Shown: positions 42,158 through 59,654 of the stretch, one piece after another
How the letters are laid out: every line of letters begins with the position of its first letter
How positions within the stretch are numbered: the stretch's first letter is position 1
Origin: Piscicola geometra
Lineage: Eukaryota; Annelida; Clitellata; Hirudinida; Piscicolidae
Length of the DNA stretch: 64,000 bases
Reading direction: 5' to 3'
Assembly (NCBI GenBank): GCA_943735955.1
Contig: OX030959.1
Coordinates: 870,225-934,224, forward strand
The notes under the pieces: model-generated
Told to the model about the DNA's origin: nothing
The model's input: the letters and a program-made list of their open reading frames with translations, nothing else
Databases searched by the model: none
Position numbers and translations under genes: made by a program

Positions 42158-42527
42158 ACCGAGAGATCGAAACTGAGAGATCGAAACTGAGAGATCGACA
42201 CTGAGAGATCGACCCTGAGAGATCGACACTGAGAGATCGACACTGAGAGATCGACACTGAGAGATCGACACTAAGAGATCGACACTGAGAGATCGACCCT
42301 GAGAGATCGACACTGAGAGATCGACACTGAGAGATCGATACTGAGAGATCGACACTGAGAGATCGACACTGAGAGATCGAAACTGAGAGATCGAAACTGA
42401 GAGATCGAAACTGAGAGATCGACACGGAGAGATCGACACTGAGAGATCGACACTGAGAGATCGAAACTGAGAGATCGAAACTGAGAGATCGACACGGAGA
42501 GATCGACACTGAGAGATCGACACTGAA
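42158..42527. repeat. 14-bp minisatellite (GAGATCGACACTGA)
   Basis: About 26 tandem units GAGATCGACACTGA with AAACTGA, ACCCTGA, ACACGGA variants. The minus-strand frames reading (RSLSVDLSVSISQC)n are artefacts of the period. Confidence 0.95.
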
Positions 42528-42529
42528 TT

Positions 42530-44475
42530 GAAGGAAGCTCCACATTCCGATCCCATCGCAGGAGATCAAGCAACACGCCATCGTATCGACTAACTGAGCC
42601 TTCATCACGCCATGCTTTATATCGCTCTCATCATCATCATCATCACCATCACCATCATTATCACCATCATCACCATCACCATCATCACCATCATTATCAT
42701 CATCGTCGCCATCATCATCATCGCTCTGTTCGCTCATATGGCGAGCTGTGTCTCACGCGAGGTTTGTTCTTTCATCGAATGCCTTCGAATCAATCAAACA
42801 AATCTTCACTTTTGCTCTACTCGATTTCGTAAAGGGTGGTGTGTTCATAAAGACGAGGCACAGATCAGCAAGTTCTCAACGGAGGGACTGACCACTCTTC
42901 GCAGGTGGTCAGATCCCAATCGATGTCCCAGGGCACTCTCGAAGTCTCAGTGGACTGCTAGTGGAGATTTTTGCTTATCACTCTCCCTGCCTGCCACCTT
43001 AGCATGAGTGCAGTCTATAAGGGATTGTGGAAGCCCTGAAAGCATTCATAAGAGCAGCTGACACGCGAACTTTGGAACTCCAGGTGCTTGGTGTCCAGCT
43101 GAGAGCTGCGAAGTCTGCCTGGGAATAAAACTCCCTTGACAAAGAACCTATCATAAATAATCATTTTTAAATATTTAACTTTAAAAATTTTAATTTTCGG
43201 GTGTGGGAGAATGCCTAGAGATTGTCGATGCATAAATTATTCAAAGGAATTTGTTCTATAGCGGAACAAAAATGCCTCAATTGCTCGGGAATACACCCCG
43301 CACAGAAATGCATGAGAATATCCCGTAATTAATGCGATTCGTAATGCCACAAGGCGACACGAAGGCGAACAAATGTGCGCATTGGAGTGTAAGTCATGCC
43401 TGTGAGCACTCTTCATGAGTCACACAACAATGCTCCACTTCTCGCTTCTAGTGAGGCCTCGATGGAAACTCTGTCGATTGTTGTTCTATCGGTCAACCAA
43501 GCTTCAGAGAATTCACACGCCATGCCACTGCGAAGTCATTTTGACAAGGTCTAGAAGCTGAATGAAAGACTGGCGCTGTGACTAGAAGTCAAGTCGAGAA
43601 TTTAATTGTGATTTTATCAGTTTATTGCCCGTTAATTGCACCTGTAATGCTGCTTCTTTAGACTCTCAGACCAATGATGAAACACTTTGCGATGTTCAAT
43701 AAACAACGAATAATTAACAGACAAAGAGTCAATTCTTAATGGAAAGTTGGTTTTATTATACCAGAATGCTTCTCTGTTTTGTCGAGTGTTTGGCAAACAA
43801 AGGACGGGCAAGATTATTCCCATGGTGCAATAGCTGTTGAGTTATTCAATGCATTAGCACCAGTGCAGCCTCACCGACTACAAGTTATAATCTTTAATAT
43901 TAATCTATTGCCATGTGTTGTATAAAAGTGTTATACCGTCGAATGTTTGTTGCGTGGAAGTGTCAATAGAATCTTGTTGAAGTTTGCACACGCATGTTTG
44001 CAGTTCTATATCCATTTTTATAGCCCTCAATGTGTGGCTTGTTGTGTCTGTCTTAACGTATTAACCGAATTAAAGAGCCTAATCAGTATTTATATTTCAG
44101 TTACAAATGTGTAAACATATCAAACTTTTTAGTTTAAAAGGATTATTTGAGCTATTCTTAGCTTACTTATTTCAGAATTGCTAAAAGGTATTTTTTAAAT
44201 TATTTGTTAATCTTCAAAAATATTTGAAAGTTTGTTTTAGAGCGCGGTTTTTAAATGTGGTACCAAGCAACAGTCAAAACAATTGCTTACACTAGTTTAC
44301 AGTTAAACTTTACACTAAGGCTTAGTGACTAAGGACTTTATAAAACTAATTTAAAGTAATATTTATTCAAACTAAAACTAAAGGTTATTCAAATTTTAAC
44401 TTATATTTGTTTAAGTTTACTTAAATTATTTTAGAATATCCTAACTTACTATCAGACTTCGCCAACCTGCCAAGT
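42530..44475. other. Intergenic or intronic DNA without a recognised gene
   Basis: After a CAT/ATC-rich tract (42,630-42,725) there is moderate-GC unique sequence to about 43,620 with several short frames on both strands, none recognisable and none with convincing paired splice sites. It could hold untranslated or fast-evolving exons of the gene whose long frame starts at 44476. Confidence 0.35.
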
Positions 44476-46986
44476 ATGCACAGTTCCAGCATATCTTTGG
44501 CGTCGATCTACTCCAAGAGTGACTACCAGCCCCACGACTGCACCAACATCGAGCACATTAATGCACAGTCTCAAGTCCTTGACTTCATCAGACCACAGAA
44601 CTACAGACGTTCGAGCAGCTGCTGCGTTGACAAGGTGCTGCAGAGAAGCAATGCAGAGAAGAAGAATAAATACAAATTCTCTGATTTTGGAAATGCCTTG
44701 CTGATTTCGTTGGGACTGAAAAAGTCTAAAACAGAGAAAAATAATGGGAAAAAAAGTGTTAAGCAGGTGAAGAGAGTGCAAGGCAGCACTGCATTTAATG
44801 CTAGAACTGAGCTCCAAAAAACGAAACTATTTGTAGACTTGATCAACCTCAATAGTGACAGTGTCGAGTCGTCGCCAGCATCCACCACGTCGTCGTCATC
44901 ATCAGCACCCCCCCTTGAGACTTCTTTCACAGCCTCCACCACCCGCCTCAACCAGCTTCTCGGCTCCATCATGAACCTCTCCATTGAGCACAACGGCGCA
45001 GACGACCGACACAAGATCTCGTCAGTTTGGAACTTGAGTTATGACGCCTGCCAGAAGGAACCAGTAGAGTTCACTGACGGAAGATACCACAAGTTTGGCA
45101 GTGATTTCGTCTACAGTAATGATACTAATAATTGTGTAAGTAGAATTATTAAATGTAAAAATAAAAAGAATGAAAGTAGAAATAAAAATGTCGATGGTGA
45201 TATTAGTAACATTTACAAAAGCATCTTCAACAATATGTACAAAGACGTCTACAAACACGGAATTAATAAAGTGAACCAAAACCGTGCGAGAGAGTTTGCA
45301 AGCGACAATGGCAACCACGCGACGTCCTTAAATGTCGATCTGAATGGATATTGTATCGATAGTTCTGGGTACTGTACGCAGAAACACAAAGCAGATTACT
45401 GGGCAGGAGATGTTGTAGGTGAAACTATCGCTCGAAACAAAGAAACTATTGCCAAGAAAAAGCAGTTGAAGTTGCGCTTGCGTCAGCAGAATGCTCGGAA
45501 TGGATTACTGAGTCGTAATTCTGATAGTTTTTGTTTTGGGGACAATGCTTGCATCGATGCAGACCGCTTGAGAGCAGACGTTTCGATTAGGCAGGCCACT
45601 AAATCATGCAATAGTGAAAAGAAAACGTCGCCATGTGACACAACCGATCTGAAAGGTCCCCAAAATTATGGAAAGTCAAATCGCCAAGTTGCAAAGACCA
45701 ACATCATTAATAACGCCGTTAACAACTCGACTCTCAGACCTCCTGACACGAGGGTCTTTGAAGGCGACATCGAGTCAGAAGGTTCGAGCGGTGGTCATTG
45801 GAGGAACAGCGCTGACGTCTCGGTCGCCAGCTACGACGGAAACACCATCTACGCCAACGTTTCTTACACACACTCGATGCCTCCTGCCAACCACCAGATC
45901 CCAGCAGTGCTTGAGCCTGGTAGTGCTCATGCAGAAAGGGTTTGCATTCTGCCAGATTGCGATATGACGCGGCCCTTTCTCCAAGACAACGACATCAACC
46001 TCCCTCACACTTCCAACGAGTATTTAAGCGGGACTTCAGCCTCCTCGAAGGTTCTTCCTGAAGACACGCATGTCAAACCATCACTGCACAAGAGTCCTCC
46101 AAGCATCGAGGCAGACCCATCTCACACCAAACAGTCTCTTCCTCCATTCCCTTCAGCTTCAAGGCACGACACACAAAAGAAAGTTGCGGAGGTGGATGGT
46201 TGCACTGTTGACTCACAGAAGGACTTTTCTGCGTCAATCATTTTCTCCAAGAAACACAAGCTCTCAGAACCTTCGTTGGACGCAGGAGCAGTCAAACTGT
46301 GCAGCATCTCCAAGCAGACAGACTCCGTTCGGAACCTCAACACCAGCTTGGATACTCCATTCTACAACTGGCATCACAACAACACTGGCGCCACTACGAA
46401 CACCACTCTGAACAACAACATCTCCAACTACAACAATATCTCAACAGCTACCAAAAACAACGGCAAAACTCTTCATCTCAGCACACCAAACACCAACAAA
46501 AACTGCAACAACAACAAAAATTGCAATAATAACTGCAAAAATTGCAAAAAGAAAAATAACAACAACAATTGCAACACTATCAACAACGACAACAACAACA
46601 ACTACAAAAATAACACCAACCATTTCAACACTTCCAACACTTCCAACAACAACACCATTAACAACTGCAACAACAACAACACCATTAACAACCGCAACAA
46701 CAGACTCTCTTCAAAGCTCCCAGACGATGCTCAAAAAATCTCGATAAAAGATCTCATTCAGAAGTACAACCTCAAAAAATACCTCAGCGACGATGACACT
46801 GCTGCTCCCCCAACCTACCCCTTCTCAGCCCACCCTTCAACACACCTCTTTCCTGCCCACCCTCCTGCCCACCCTCCAACCCACCCCTTCTCAGTTGCTC
46901 CCCCACCACGCACCAAGCACTCGTTCAACGTAAACTTCAACTATCGCCACAAAACCTCCTTCAAAAATCAAATATTCTTTTTGTGA
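44476..46986 (+). CDS. Unrecognised 836-residue protein with Ser-rich and Asn-rich disorder
   Basis: An open frame of 836 codons, far longer than chance in this non-repetitive unique sequence and not created by a tandem repeat except in its tail. The first half is Ser/Lys-rich (for example SSSISLASIYSKSDY near the start); the middle has scattered Cys and acidic patches; roughly residues 640-750 are Asn/Thr-rich (NNNNCNTINNDNNNN-like), followed by a short KISIKDLIQKYNLKKYLSDD segment and a His/Pro-rich end. No signal peptide, membrane segment or known domain is visible. The frame is open upstream of the Met to an AG preceded by ACTATC (near 44456), so this may be the 3' exon of a larger gene rather than a single-exon gene. 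Function unknown. Confidence 0.6.
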   Translation: MHSSSISLASIYSKSDYQPHDCTNIEHINAQSQVLDFIRPQNYRRSSSCCVDKVLQRSNAEKKNKYKFSDFGNALLISLGLKKSKTEKNNGKKSVKQVKRVQGSTAFNARTELQKTKLFVDLINLNSDSVESSPASTTSSSSSAPPLETSFTASTTRLNQLLGSIMNLSIEHNGADDRHKISSVWNLSYDACQKEPVEFTDGRYHKFGSDFVYSNDTNNCVSRIIKCKNKKNESRNKNVDGDISNIYKSIFNNMYKDVYKHGINKVNQNRAREFASDNGNHATSLNVDLNGYCIDSSGYCTQKHKADYWAGDVVGETIARNKETIAKKKQLKLRLRQQNARNGLLSRNSDSFCFGDNACIDADRLRADVSIRQATKSCNSEKKTSPCDTTDLKGPQNYGKSNRQVAKTNIINNAVNNSTLRPPDTRVFEGDIESEGSSGGHWRNSADVSVASYDGNTIYANVSYTHSMPPANHQIPAVLEPGSAHAERVCILPDCDMTRPFLQDNDINLPHTSNEYLSGTSASSKVLPEDTHVKPSLHKSPPSIEADPSHTKQSLPPFPSASRHDTQKKVAEVDGCTVDSQKDFSASIIFSKKHKLSEPSLDAGAVKLCSISKQTDSVRNLNTSLDTPFYNWHHNNTGATTNTTLNNNISNYNNISTATKNNGKTLHLSTPNTNKNCNNNKNCNNNCKNCKKKNNNNNCNTINNDNNNNYKNNTNHFNTSNTSNNNTINNCNNNNTINNRNNRLSSKLPDDAQKISIKDLIQKYNLKKYLSDDDTAAPPTYPFSAHPSTHLFPAHPPAHPPTHPFSVAPPPRTKHSFNVNFNYRHKTSFKNQIFFL

Positions 46987-47744
46987 TTCGTAATTATGAG
47001 GAAGACGTTGGTCACGCATTTGTTCGTTTCTTTTTCACCTCACAACTTCTTGTTTTCTCGAAAACATTATGAATACTTTTTAGATTTTCTGTGATTTTTT
47101 TCTTGGAAATGCTGTAATGGATGTGATGGAAAATACAAGTATTCTGTTAAAACTTGAAAAGTGTTTAAAGTTTTGTTGATGAAAAGACGATTTGATGATG
47201 ATGATGATGATGAATACAAAGAATTTTGGGAGAAAAAAAATGTTAGGTAATATGGCGCCAAAAAGAACGCAAGTTTGAGTCAAGTGTGATGTAAGAGAGA
47301 TTATACACTGGTATTTCAATAGGGTGTATGCACAAACGAAGATGTACATGTGTGTGCACGTCGGATGCAGAGTACGCTGATGACGTAGCCGAGTGTGCAC
47401 ACCACAACACGCCTCTCCCTTAAATACGGAGGTCTCTTCGAGGATGGAAGAGCTTGGAATGATGCGCTCATGGCTTTTGTTGAATGCTTGTGAATTGAGA
47501 GTTGTAGTGCAAACTGAGTGAGTAGTGAGTCATTGGGAGACAGTTGTTGTTGTTGTTGTTGATTCACAAATTCACAAGCACCTGAGTAGGACTTGCGTAA
47601 AAAGCAGATCACTGGAAGCGAGGAAAAATTCTCGGGTGTGGGAAACCGTCTTAATTGAAATCGCCACTTAAATAGGAAAAGAAGTGGCTTGAGCAGGTCG
47701 AAAAGAGAACTTCACCCTTCAAAAGCTCTTCAAAACGCCTGCAA
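46987..47744. other. Interval between the 836-codon frame and the TASK gene
   Basis: Unique sequence that should contain the 3' end of the upstream transcript and the promoter and 5' leader of the TASK gene. No specific TATA or polyadenylation signal is convincing enough to call. Confidence 0.35.
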
Positions 47745-48854
47745 ATGAAGCGGCAAAACGTGCGCACGCTCTCGCTCATCGTGGTGACCTTCACGTACCT
47801 CCTGATCGGCGCTGCAGTCTTCGACGCACTGGAGTCGGACTACGAGGTGAAAGACTGCAAGAGACTCAGCATGGAAGAAAGACGCTTCGTCCGCAAGTAC
47901 AACATCACGGAGGAAGACATGAGGGTCAGTTGTTGGGGGGGGTGGGTGTTTGAGGGGGGTTGTTGAAGAGGGTGGGAGGTTGGGTGGGTCTTGGGAGGGT
48001 TATTGGATGTTCGCTATTTGAATGGGGTTTTGGGGGTGGGGGGTTGAGGGTGGGAGTGGAATATGGGTTGTTAGAGGGGGGTTGTTTGGTTGGGTTGTTT
48101 GGGTGGGTTATTAAGGATAAGTGTGAAAAGGATGTAGATAGGTGGGCTGGAAAGATGGGCTTTGTAGTATTCGTTATTGAGGGTGGGCTGAAGAAGGTGC
48201 AAGGGAAGGGTGGATTATAGAGGGTTAAGAAGAACCGAAGTTGCGTTTGTTACTTTCTGCAAAACTCGTTTCTTATTTTCACCTTCTTTCTTTCAAAATA
48301 TATTTTTAGAATAAAAACACAAGTTTTGAAAAACCGCAAAAAAAAAGAGTTTCATTCATTTGAGATATGTCCAGTTGGTATTCCCAGAACCCGCCTCACC
48401 CAGAACCCGCCTCGAATCCCACCTCTAAGACATAGACAGGTCGGACAGAGACCATCTTTGAAATGTTTTTCCTTTTCGTCCCATTTGCCCGGTCACCAGA
48501 CTTTTGGTTCTTGGTCCCGTCTCACTTTCGGCTGCGACTTGTTCCCGAAACTTGAACTTTGGGATCTCGATTCATTCTCGCTGCCGTGATCTCCGCTTCC
48601 AAACCTGCTAGTCCTACCATTTCTTAACCTTTATTATTTGAACGTCAGAGAATATTTGGATGCTTTGCACTGCACAAAATCAACATGGCCTATTCCCAAC
48701 AACTCTGACGAAGCTTTTTCATGCAATACTTTCACCAAGATTCAGTGCCCTTGTGGAAACTCTTGCAGAATCGCTTGTCATGACTTTTTCAATTTCTCAT
48801 TTCATCATTTTTTTACAGCTAATGTTGGAGACTCCAGTGAAATGAATGATGACG

Positions 48855-48885
<31 letters not shown>

Positions 48886-51241
48886 CGATGATGACGACGG
48901 TAAAGACGACGAAAATGATACCATTTTGAAGTATTTATGATTCAAATTCGCAATAACGAAATTTAAAGACGATAAAAAACGCTACGGACCGAAGTTTTGT
49001 TCGAAGTAAAAATCATAACAACGAGGAATCTAATTTATGGAAAACAAACGTTTTAAATATGGAATTAATTTAATTTATTTTTTTTATATGAGTAATTTTT
49101 CATTTCCAATAACTTGTGTTTCCGTTTTTTCGCGTTCTCGATTTCTCTCTTCATTTCCGTTTCACGAGAGTTTCGGTCAGGCCTCTATAGACACCAAAAT
49201 CCAATAACGCTCTGTCAAGCCGTCAAATCGATGGATTCTGGTGCTGAAAGATTTTTCCATTGTGATTTTATTTTTGAGAATAAATATGCCACACAAAATA
49301 AAGCAAAACAAAAATTTCTAAATTCCGAATGCCTGCATTTTAAATGTGAGACGGGTTCTAAATGAAGCTAGCCTTAGGCAAACCGTTCAGTTAAGGGGGT
49401 TAAACCACCGCAGTATTCAAAAAAATAAATGAATTTTACTCCTCTGAGCCACACACTGGAAGATTTCACTAAAAGGTTTTCTAACCATGACTAATCTTCA
49501 GACTTTTAAGCCTGAAAGCTTGCAATAACTTACGTGATTATGAACACATCACTTGTGGCGAGCATCTTTCTGCTTAGAGAAAAACGATTGGAGGCGTAAA
49601 TGCACACTAACTGAAGCATTACTGGCAGTTCTCTTACCTCTGGCATACATTGAACACGTCATTTCATGACTCGATCAGTTTCCTTGATTACCTATTTGCT
49701 AAATTGCTTTTGATGCATATTTCATTGCGGTGGTCTTGGCATTTCCAGCAGCCCTAAAACATCTCAAAATACCACTTTAACGTTTCCAAACAACAGTATA
49801 GACTACTTAAGAACATTACAAAAGTTAAACTCAACGCAATTACACCCTATTACTTTCACTCAACACCAATCAAGAATATTGTAAATAAAAGGCTTACAAA
49901 TACCAATAGTTACCAAGAGCAAATAACCGGGTAAACAACATAGAACCCCCCCTCTCCCCTCCCCTCTCGCCTCCCCACACGCATGCAGAGCCTCGCCACC
50001 ACCATCATCAAGTTCGTGCCTCATCGGGCAGGCACCCAGTGGAAGTTTGCAGGCGCCTTCTTCTTCTCCACCACCGTGATCACCACCATTGGTACGATGG
50101 TTGAATGCAAATTTGAGAAGGGAAGTGATTAGAAGAAAATAAGTTGCGTGAGATGAAAGTTTAGGAAGGAAGTGGAAAAGCTAATAAGTTGAATTTAAAA
50201 ATTCTGAAACGTGTGTAATGTATTCGACTGCTTACCCACGTCTCACTCACCACAGGCTTCGGCTACAGCACGCCCAAGACGGCGGGAGGAAAAGTCTTCT
50301 GCATGTTCTACGCCCTGGTCGGCATCCCGCTGAACCTGATCATGTTCCAGAGCATCGGTGAACGCCTCAACATCTTCGTCACTTTCGTTCTTCGCCGCTT
50401 CAAAAAGTGCTTTCGCTTCAAATCGTCCGAGGTGTCGCAGACGAATCTCATCTTCGTGTGCATCAACATGTCGAGCATCGTGGTGGCAGGCGGTGCGTTC
50501 GTCTTCTCGCGGATCGAGGACTGGTCCTACCTGGATGCCTTCTACTACTGCATCATCACCCTCACCACCATCGGCTTCGGTGATTATGTAGCGCTGCAGA
50601 GGAACGAAGACCTGCAACAGAAACCTCAATACTTCATCTTCAGCCTTCTCTTCATCCTCTTCGGCTTGGCGATCCTCTCGGCAGCGATGAACCTCTTGGT
50701 CCTCCGCTTCCTCACCCTCAACACCGAAGACGAACGCAAGGATGAGTTGGAAGCACTGGCTGCCATTCGGAGTGCAGTGCGTTTAGAGGGTGACGTCATC
50801 ACGTCAAACAACTCCCTCCTCTCGCCCTTCAACCACGCATCCCCTTCCATCATGCACCAACCCTCAAACGCCTACTTCTCAACGGGCTTTCCAGCGCACA
50901 CCCCGCTCCAAGTGATCGAGTCGATGCATTCAAGCAGCATGGATCAGCCCATGATTGGAGGCGTGGATCATGAACGGGTGTCTGTCTGCAGCTGCACGTG
51001 CTACAATTTCAAAAACAACCTCAAGAAACGCTCCAAGAAGAACAGTCTCTTCCAGACGATCAGCCAATCGCTCTCATCGAGACAGAGCAGGGGCGAGTCG
51101 ACCACTGCAAACAGCTTCATCGCGCAGTTGTTGCAGCCTGTGAAGGTGCTCCAAGCCATGAGTCAAGTGCACGCCAACAAGAACAACGACGACTGGCTCG
51201 TCCAAAACACCGTCTTTGGCCAGCGCAGAAACTCCATATGA
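47745..51241 (+). CDS. KCNK3: TASK-type two-pore-domain potassium channel, three exons
   Basis: Background (leak) K+ channel subunit of the plasma membrane; dimerises to form one pore. Exons 47745-47924, 49989-50091 and 50256-51241 join in phase to 422 aa (human TASK-1 394). The N-terminus [20 protein letters not shown] is almost the TASK signature, fixing the start. Four membrane segments; pore 1 filter TTIGFGYS (residues 92-99) and pore 2 filter TTIGFGDY. Asn53 in KYNIT keeps the extracellular glycosylation site. After M4 comes VLRFLTLN, equivalent to the VLRFMT element linked to anaesthetic and receptor control in mammals. The C-terminus is QRRNSI, matching the RRxS-hydrophobic 14-3-3/COPI sorting signal of TASK-1/3. 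Residue 98, His in acid-sensitive mammalian TASKs, is Tyr here. Ortholog of the KCNK3/KCNK9 group rather than one of them. Confidence 0.95.
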
Positions 51242-51538
51242 CTTTGCAACCAGATGTACAGAACAAGTCTCACGCACGCTCTCATGGCAGTTTCTTCAAC
51301 GTCTTCAAGTTCCTACTTGACTTTTTCATGACTTTTGATACCTTTGAAACCTCTCTTTGGTGTGATTTCTTGATGGTATTTTGTTACTTCTTGGCATGTA
51401 ATCGATGCTTTCCACGTGACATCTACCTTCCGCCCAACCCCCGATGAACTCTCAAAGACACTTTTCTTCGTTTTCGGGTTTCAAGCAGATCAGCACAAAA
51501 AGAAAAGTTGCGTTATATACTCGGGCTTCATTCGGTAT
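51242..51538. other. TASK 3' flank
   Basis: Unique sequence after the stop, presumed 3' untranslated region; an open frame continues in another phase but has no family support. Confidence 0.4.
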
Positions 51539-51736
51539 ACCGTAAAACACCGTGTATAAGACACTTCAGTTTTTCAATGTCAAAAGGAAAAAACAATTTT
51601 AAGAAACGAAAGTAGCTACTCAGCTCGGAATCGCCTATCGTTTCACTGGTGAAAACCAATTAATTCACGCCATTGAACAGCTTTTAGGAGCAAATATGCG
51701 CCGAAAAAGTGCGTCTTAAACATTGTGTTTTACGGT
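51539..51736. mobile_element. ACCGTAAAACACC MITE, 198-bp complete copy
   Basis: Ends ACCGTAAAACACCGTGTATA and (reverse complement of the right end) ACCGTAAAACACAATGTTTA form ~30-bp terminal inverted repeats; TAT flanks both sides, which may be a short target duplication. No coding capacity. Confidence 0.8.
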
Positions 51737-52638
51737 TATCAATTTTAAAAAAAAGATAGTTCAAAAAACCATAAAAAGAAGCAGGGAAAATGGCCGTTGT
51801 GCTGAAGAGGGCTACACATCGCAAGCGACTTTCATCTATGTTTGGCTTGTGGGACCATATTTCAAAGCCTCGGCTTTATACAAGAACATCAAATTTTTGT
51901 TCTTTTCTATAATTTAATACATAAGACATTAACCTTTTGAGAAATCCTTGAAACTTCTGCTTGATTAAATTAATTAAAAGGGTCCTTTGTTTTTGCAAAG
52001 GATACACTTGCGTCCTACCATTTTCTATAACACTTTAATATTATAATTAATTATTTATCTGTTAATTTAAATCCTTTATCACTTTTTAAACATATGCATG
52101 AATTGCATGGTCACTAAATTAAGCATTATTTAAATTCTATGCAGATCATTTGTTTGATTTTATATAAAAACTTTTTTTAAACCCTATTTTATTTTTCCTC
52201 TACCTTTTACTTTTCTTTTAACAAATATATAAAATAAAATCAGACGATAATTGAAAATTATAGCCCTAATATATATAATTTTCTTACATTTTAATCTTAA
52301 AAAATTAAAACCAATTCCACGCCTTATCCGATGTTAGATTTGCGCTAATTATTTGTTTAAAGTGGTTCCTCGTCCATAAATTCTCTTAATGCATCTAAAC
52401 CTTCGCTCTTAAATCCCGACCAAATCCTACAAAATTCTAAGTCTCATTTTTTTGTAAATAAAGCATGTACAACAAGAAAAGAATTTTTGATTTCGATGAT
52501 CATCGAACAAAATCTGAACCGGTAAATGTTTTTGGAAAGCTTTTAATATTTAAAAATGAAGTTTCTAATTATAATTCAGTAAAATTATTCATTTATATAA
52601 TTAAAATATAGTTCGATTTTCCTCTTCTTTTTCTTGCA
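51737..52638. other. AT-rich convergent intergenic region
   Basis: Lies between the TASK gene (plus) and the NN-CH gene (minus). It should contain both 3' ends. An AATAAA occurs on the plus strand near 52,457, but assigning it to TASK is speculative. Confidence 0.4.
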
Positions 52639-58948
<6,310 letters not shown>

Positions 58949-59020
58949 TTGAGTGAGGGCAGCTCTGCTTTATTTCTCTCTCTGAAACGCGGAAGAATGC
59001 TTAAATTGAGGCCTAGAATG

Positions 59021-59337
59021 TTTTTGTTGTTGTTTTTGAACGTTTTTATGATCTTTGTAAAACAAATTATATCTATCGACTTTTCCAGCATATCTTCACT
59101 CAAGAAACTGTTTCGCTTGAAGGGAAAGCAAAACTGTTATTTTGAATAAATAATAGAAACGCATTTAACTTTATTAGAAACTTTTGTTTTTAAATACAAA
59201 AACAATAAATAATGCGTGAAAAACTTAAAATAAATAATACATAAAAAATTAGTAATAAATAGATCATTAAACATCATTCCTTACAAACACACAAAAAAGA
59301 CGAAATGTATTTCTGGAAAAGTCAATCGATGTGGTGG
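59021..59337. repeat. 317-bp direct duplication, unit 1
   Basis: Identical by eye to 59338-59654 over all 317 bp. The end GTCAATCGATGTGGTGG duplicates the last codons of TXNDC15. Confidence 0.95.
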
Positions 59338-59654
59338 TTTTTGTTGTTGTTTTTGAACGTTTTTATGATCTTTGTAAAACAAATTATATCTATCGACTTT
59401 TCCAGCATATCTTCACTCAAGAAACTGTTTCGCTTGAAGGGAAAGCAAAACTGTTATTTTGAATAAATAATAGAAACGCATTTAACTTTATTAGAAACTT
59501 TTGTTTTTAAATACAAAAACAATAAATAATGCGTGAAAAACTTAAAATAAATAATACATAAAAAATTAGTAATAAATAGATCATTAAACATCATTCCTTA
59601 CAAACACACAAAAAAGACGAAATGTATTTCTGGAAAAGTCAATCGATGTGGTGG
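59338..59654. repeat. 317-bp direct duplication, unit 2
   Basis: Second, adjacent and apparently identical copy. Its right edge (59639-59654) is the 3' end of the TXNDC15 coding sequence, so the duplication doubled the stop codon region and 3' untranslated sequence. Confidence 0.95.

Noticed and set aside
41994..42737. 247-codon Ser/Asp/Leu repeat protein
   Set aside because: Produced by the 14-bp minisatellite; flanking parts are unconserved AT-rich or GAT-repeat sequence.
42612..43007. 131-codon plus frame beginning with poly-Ile
   Set aside because: The start is an ATC repeat, and the remainder (SREVCSFIECLRINQTNLHF...) has no recognised family or splice support; left as unassigned intergenic.
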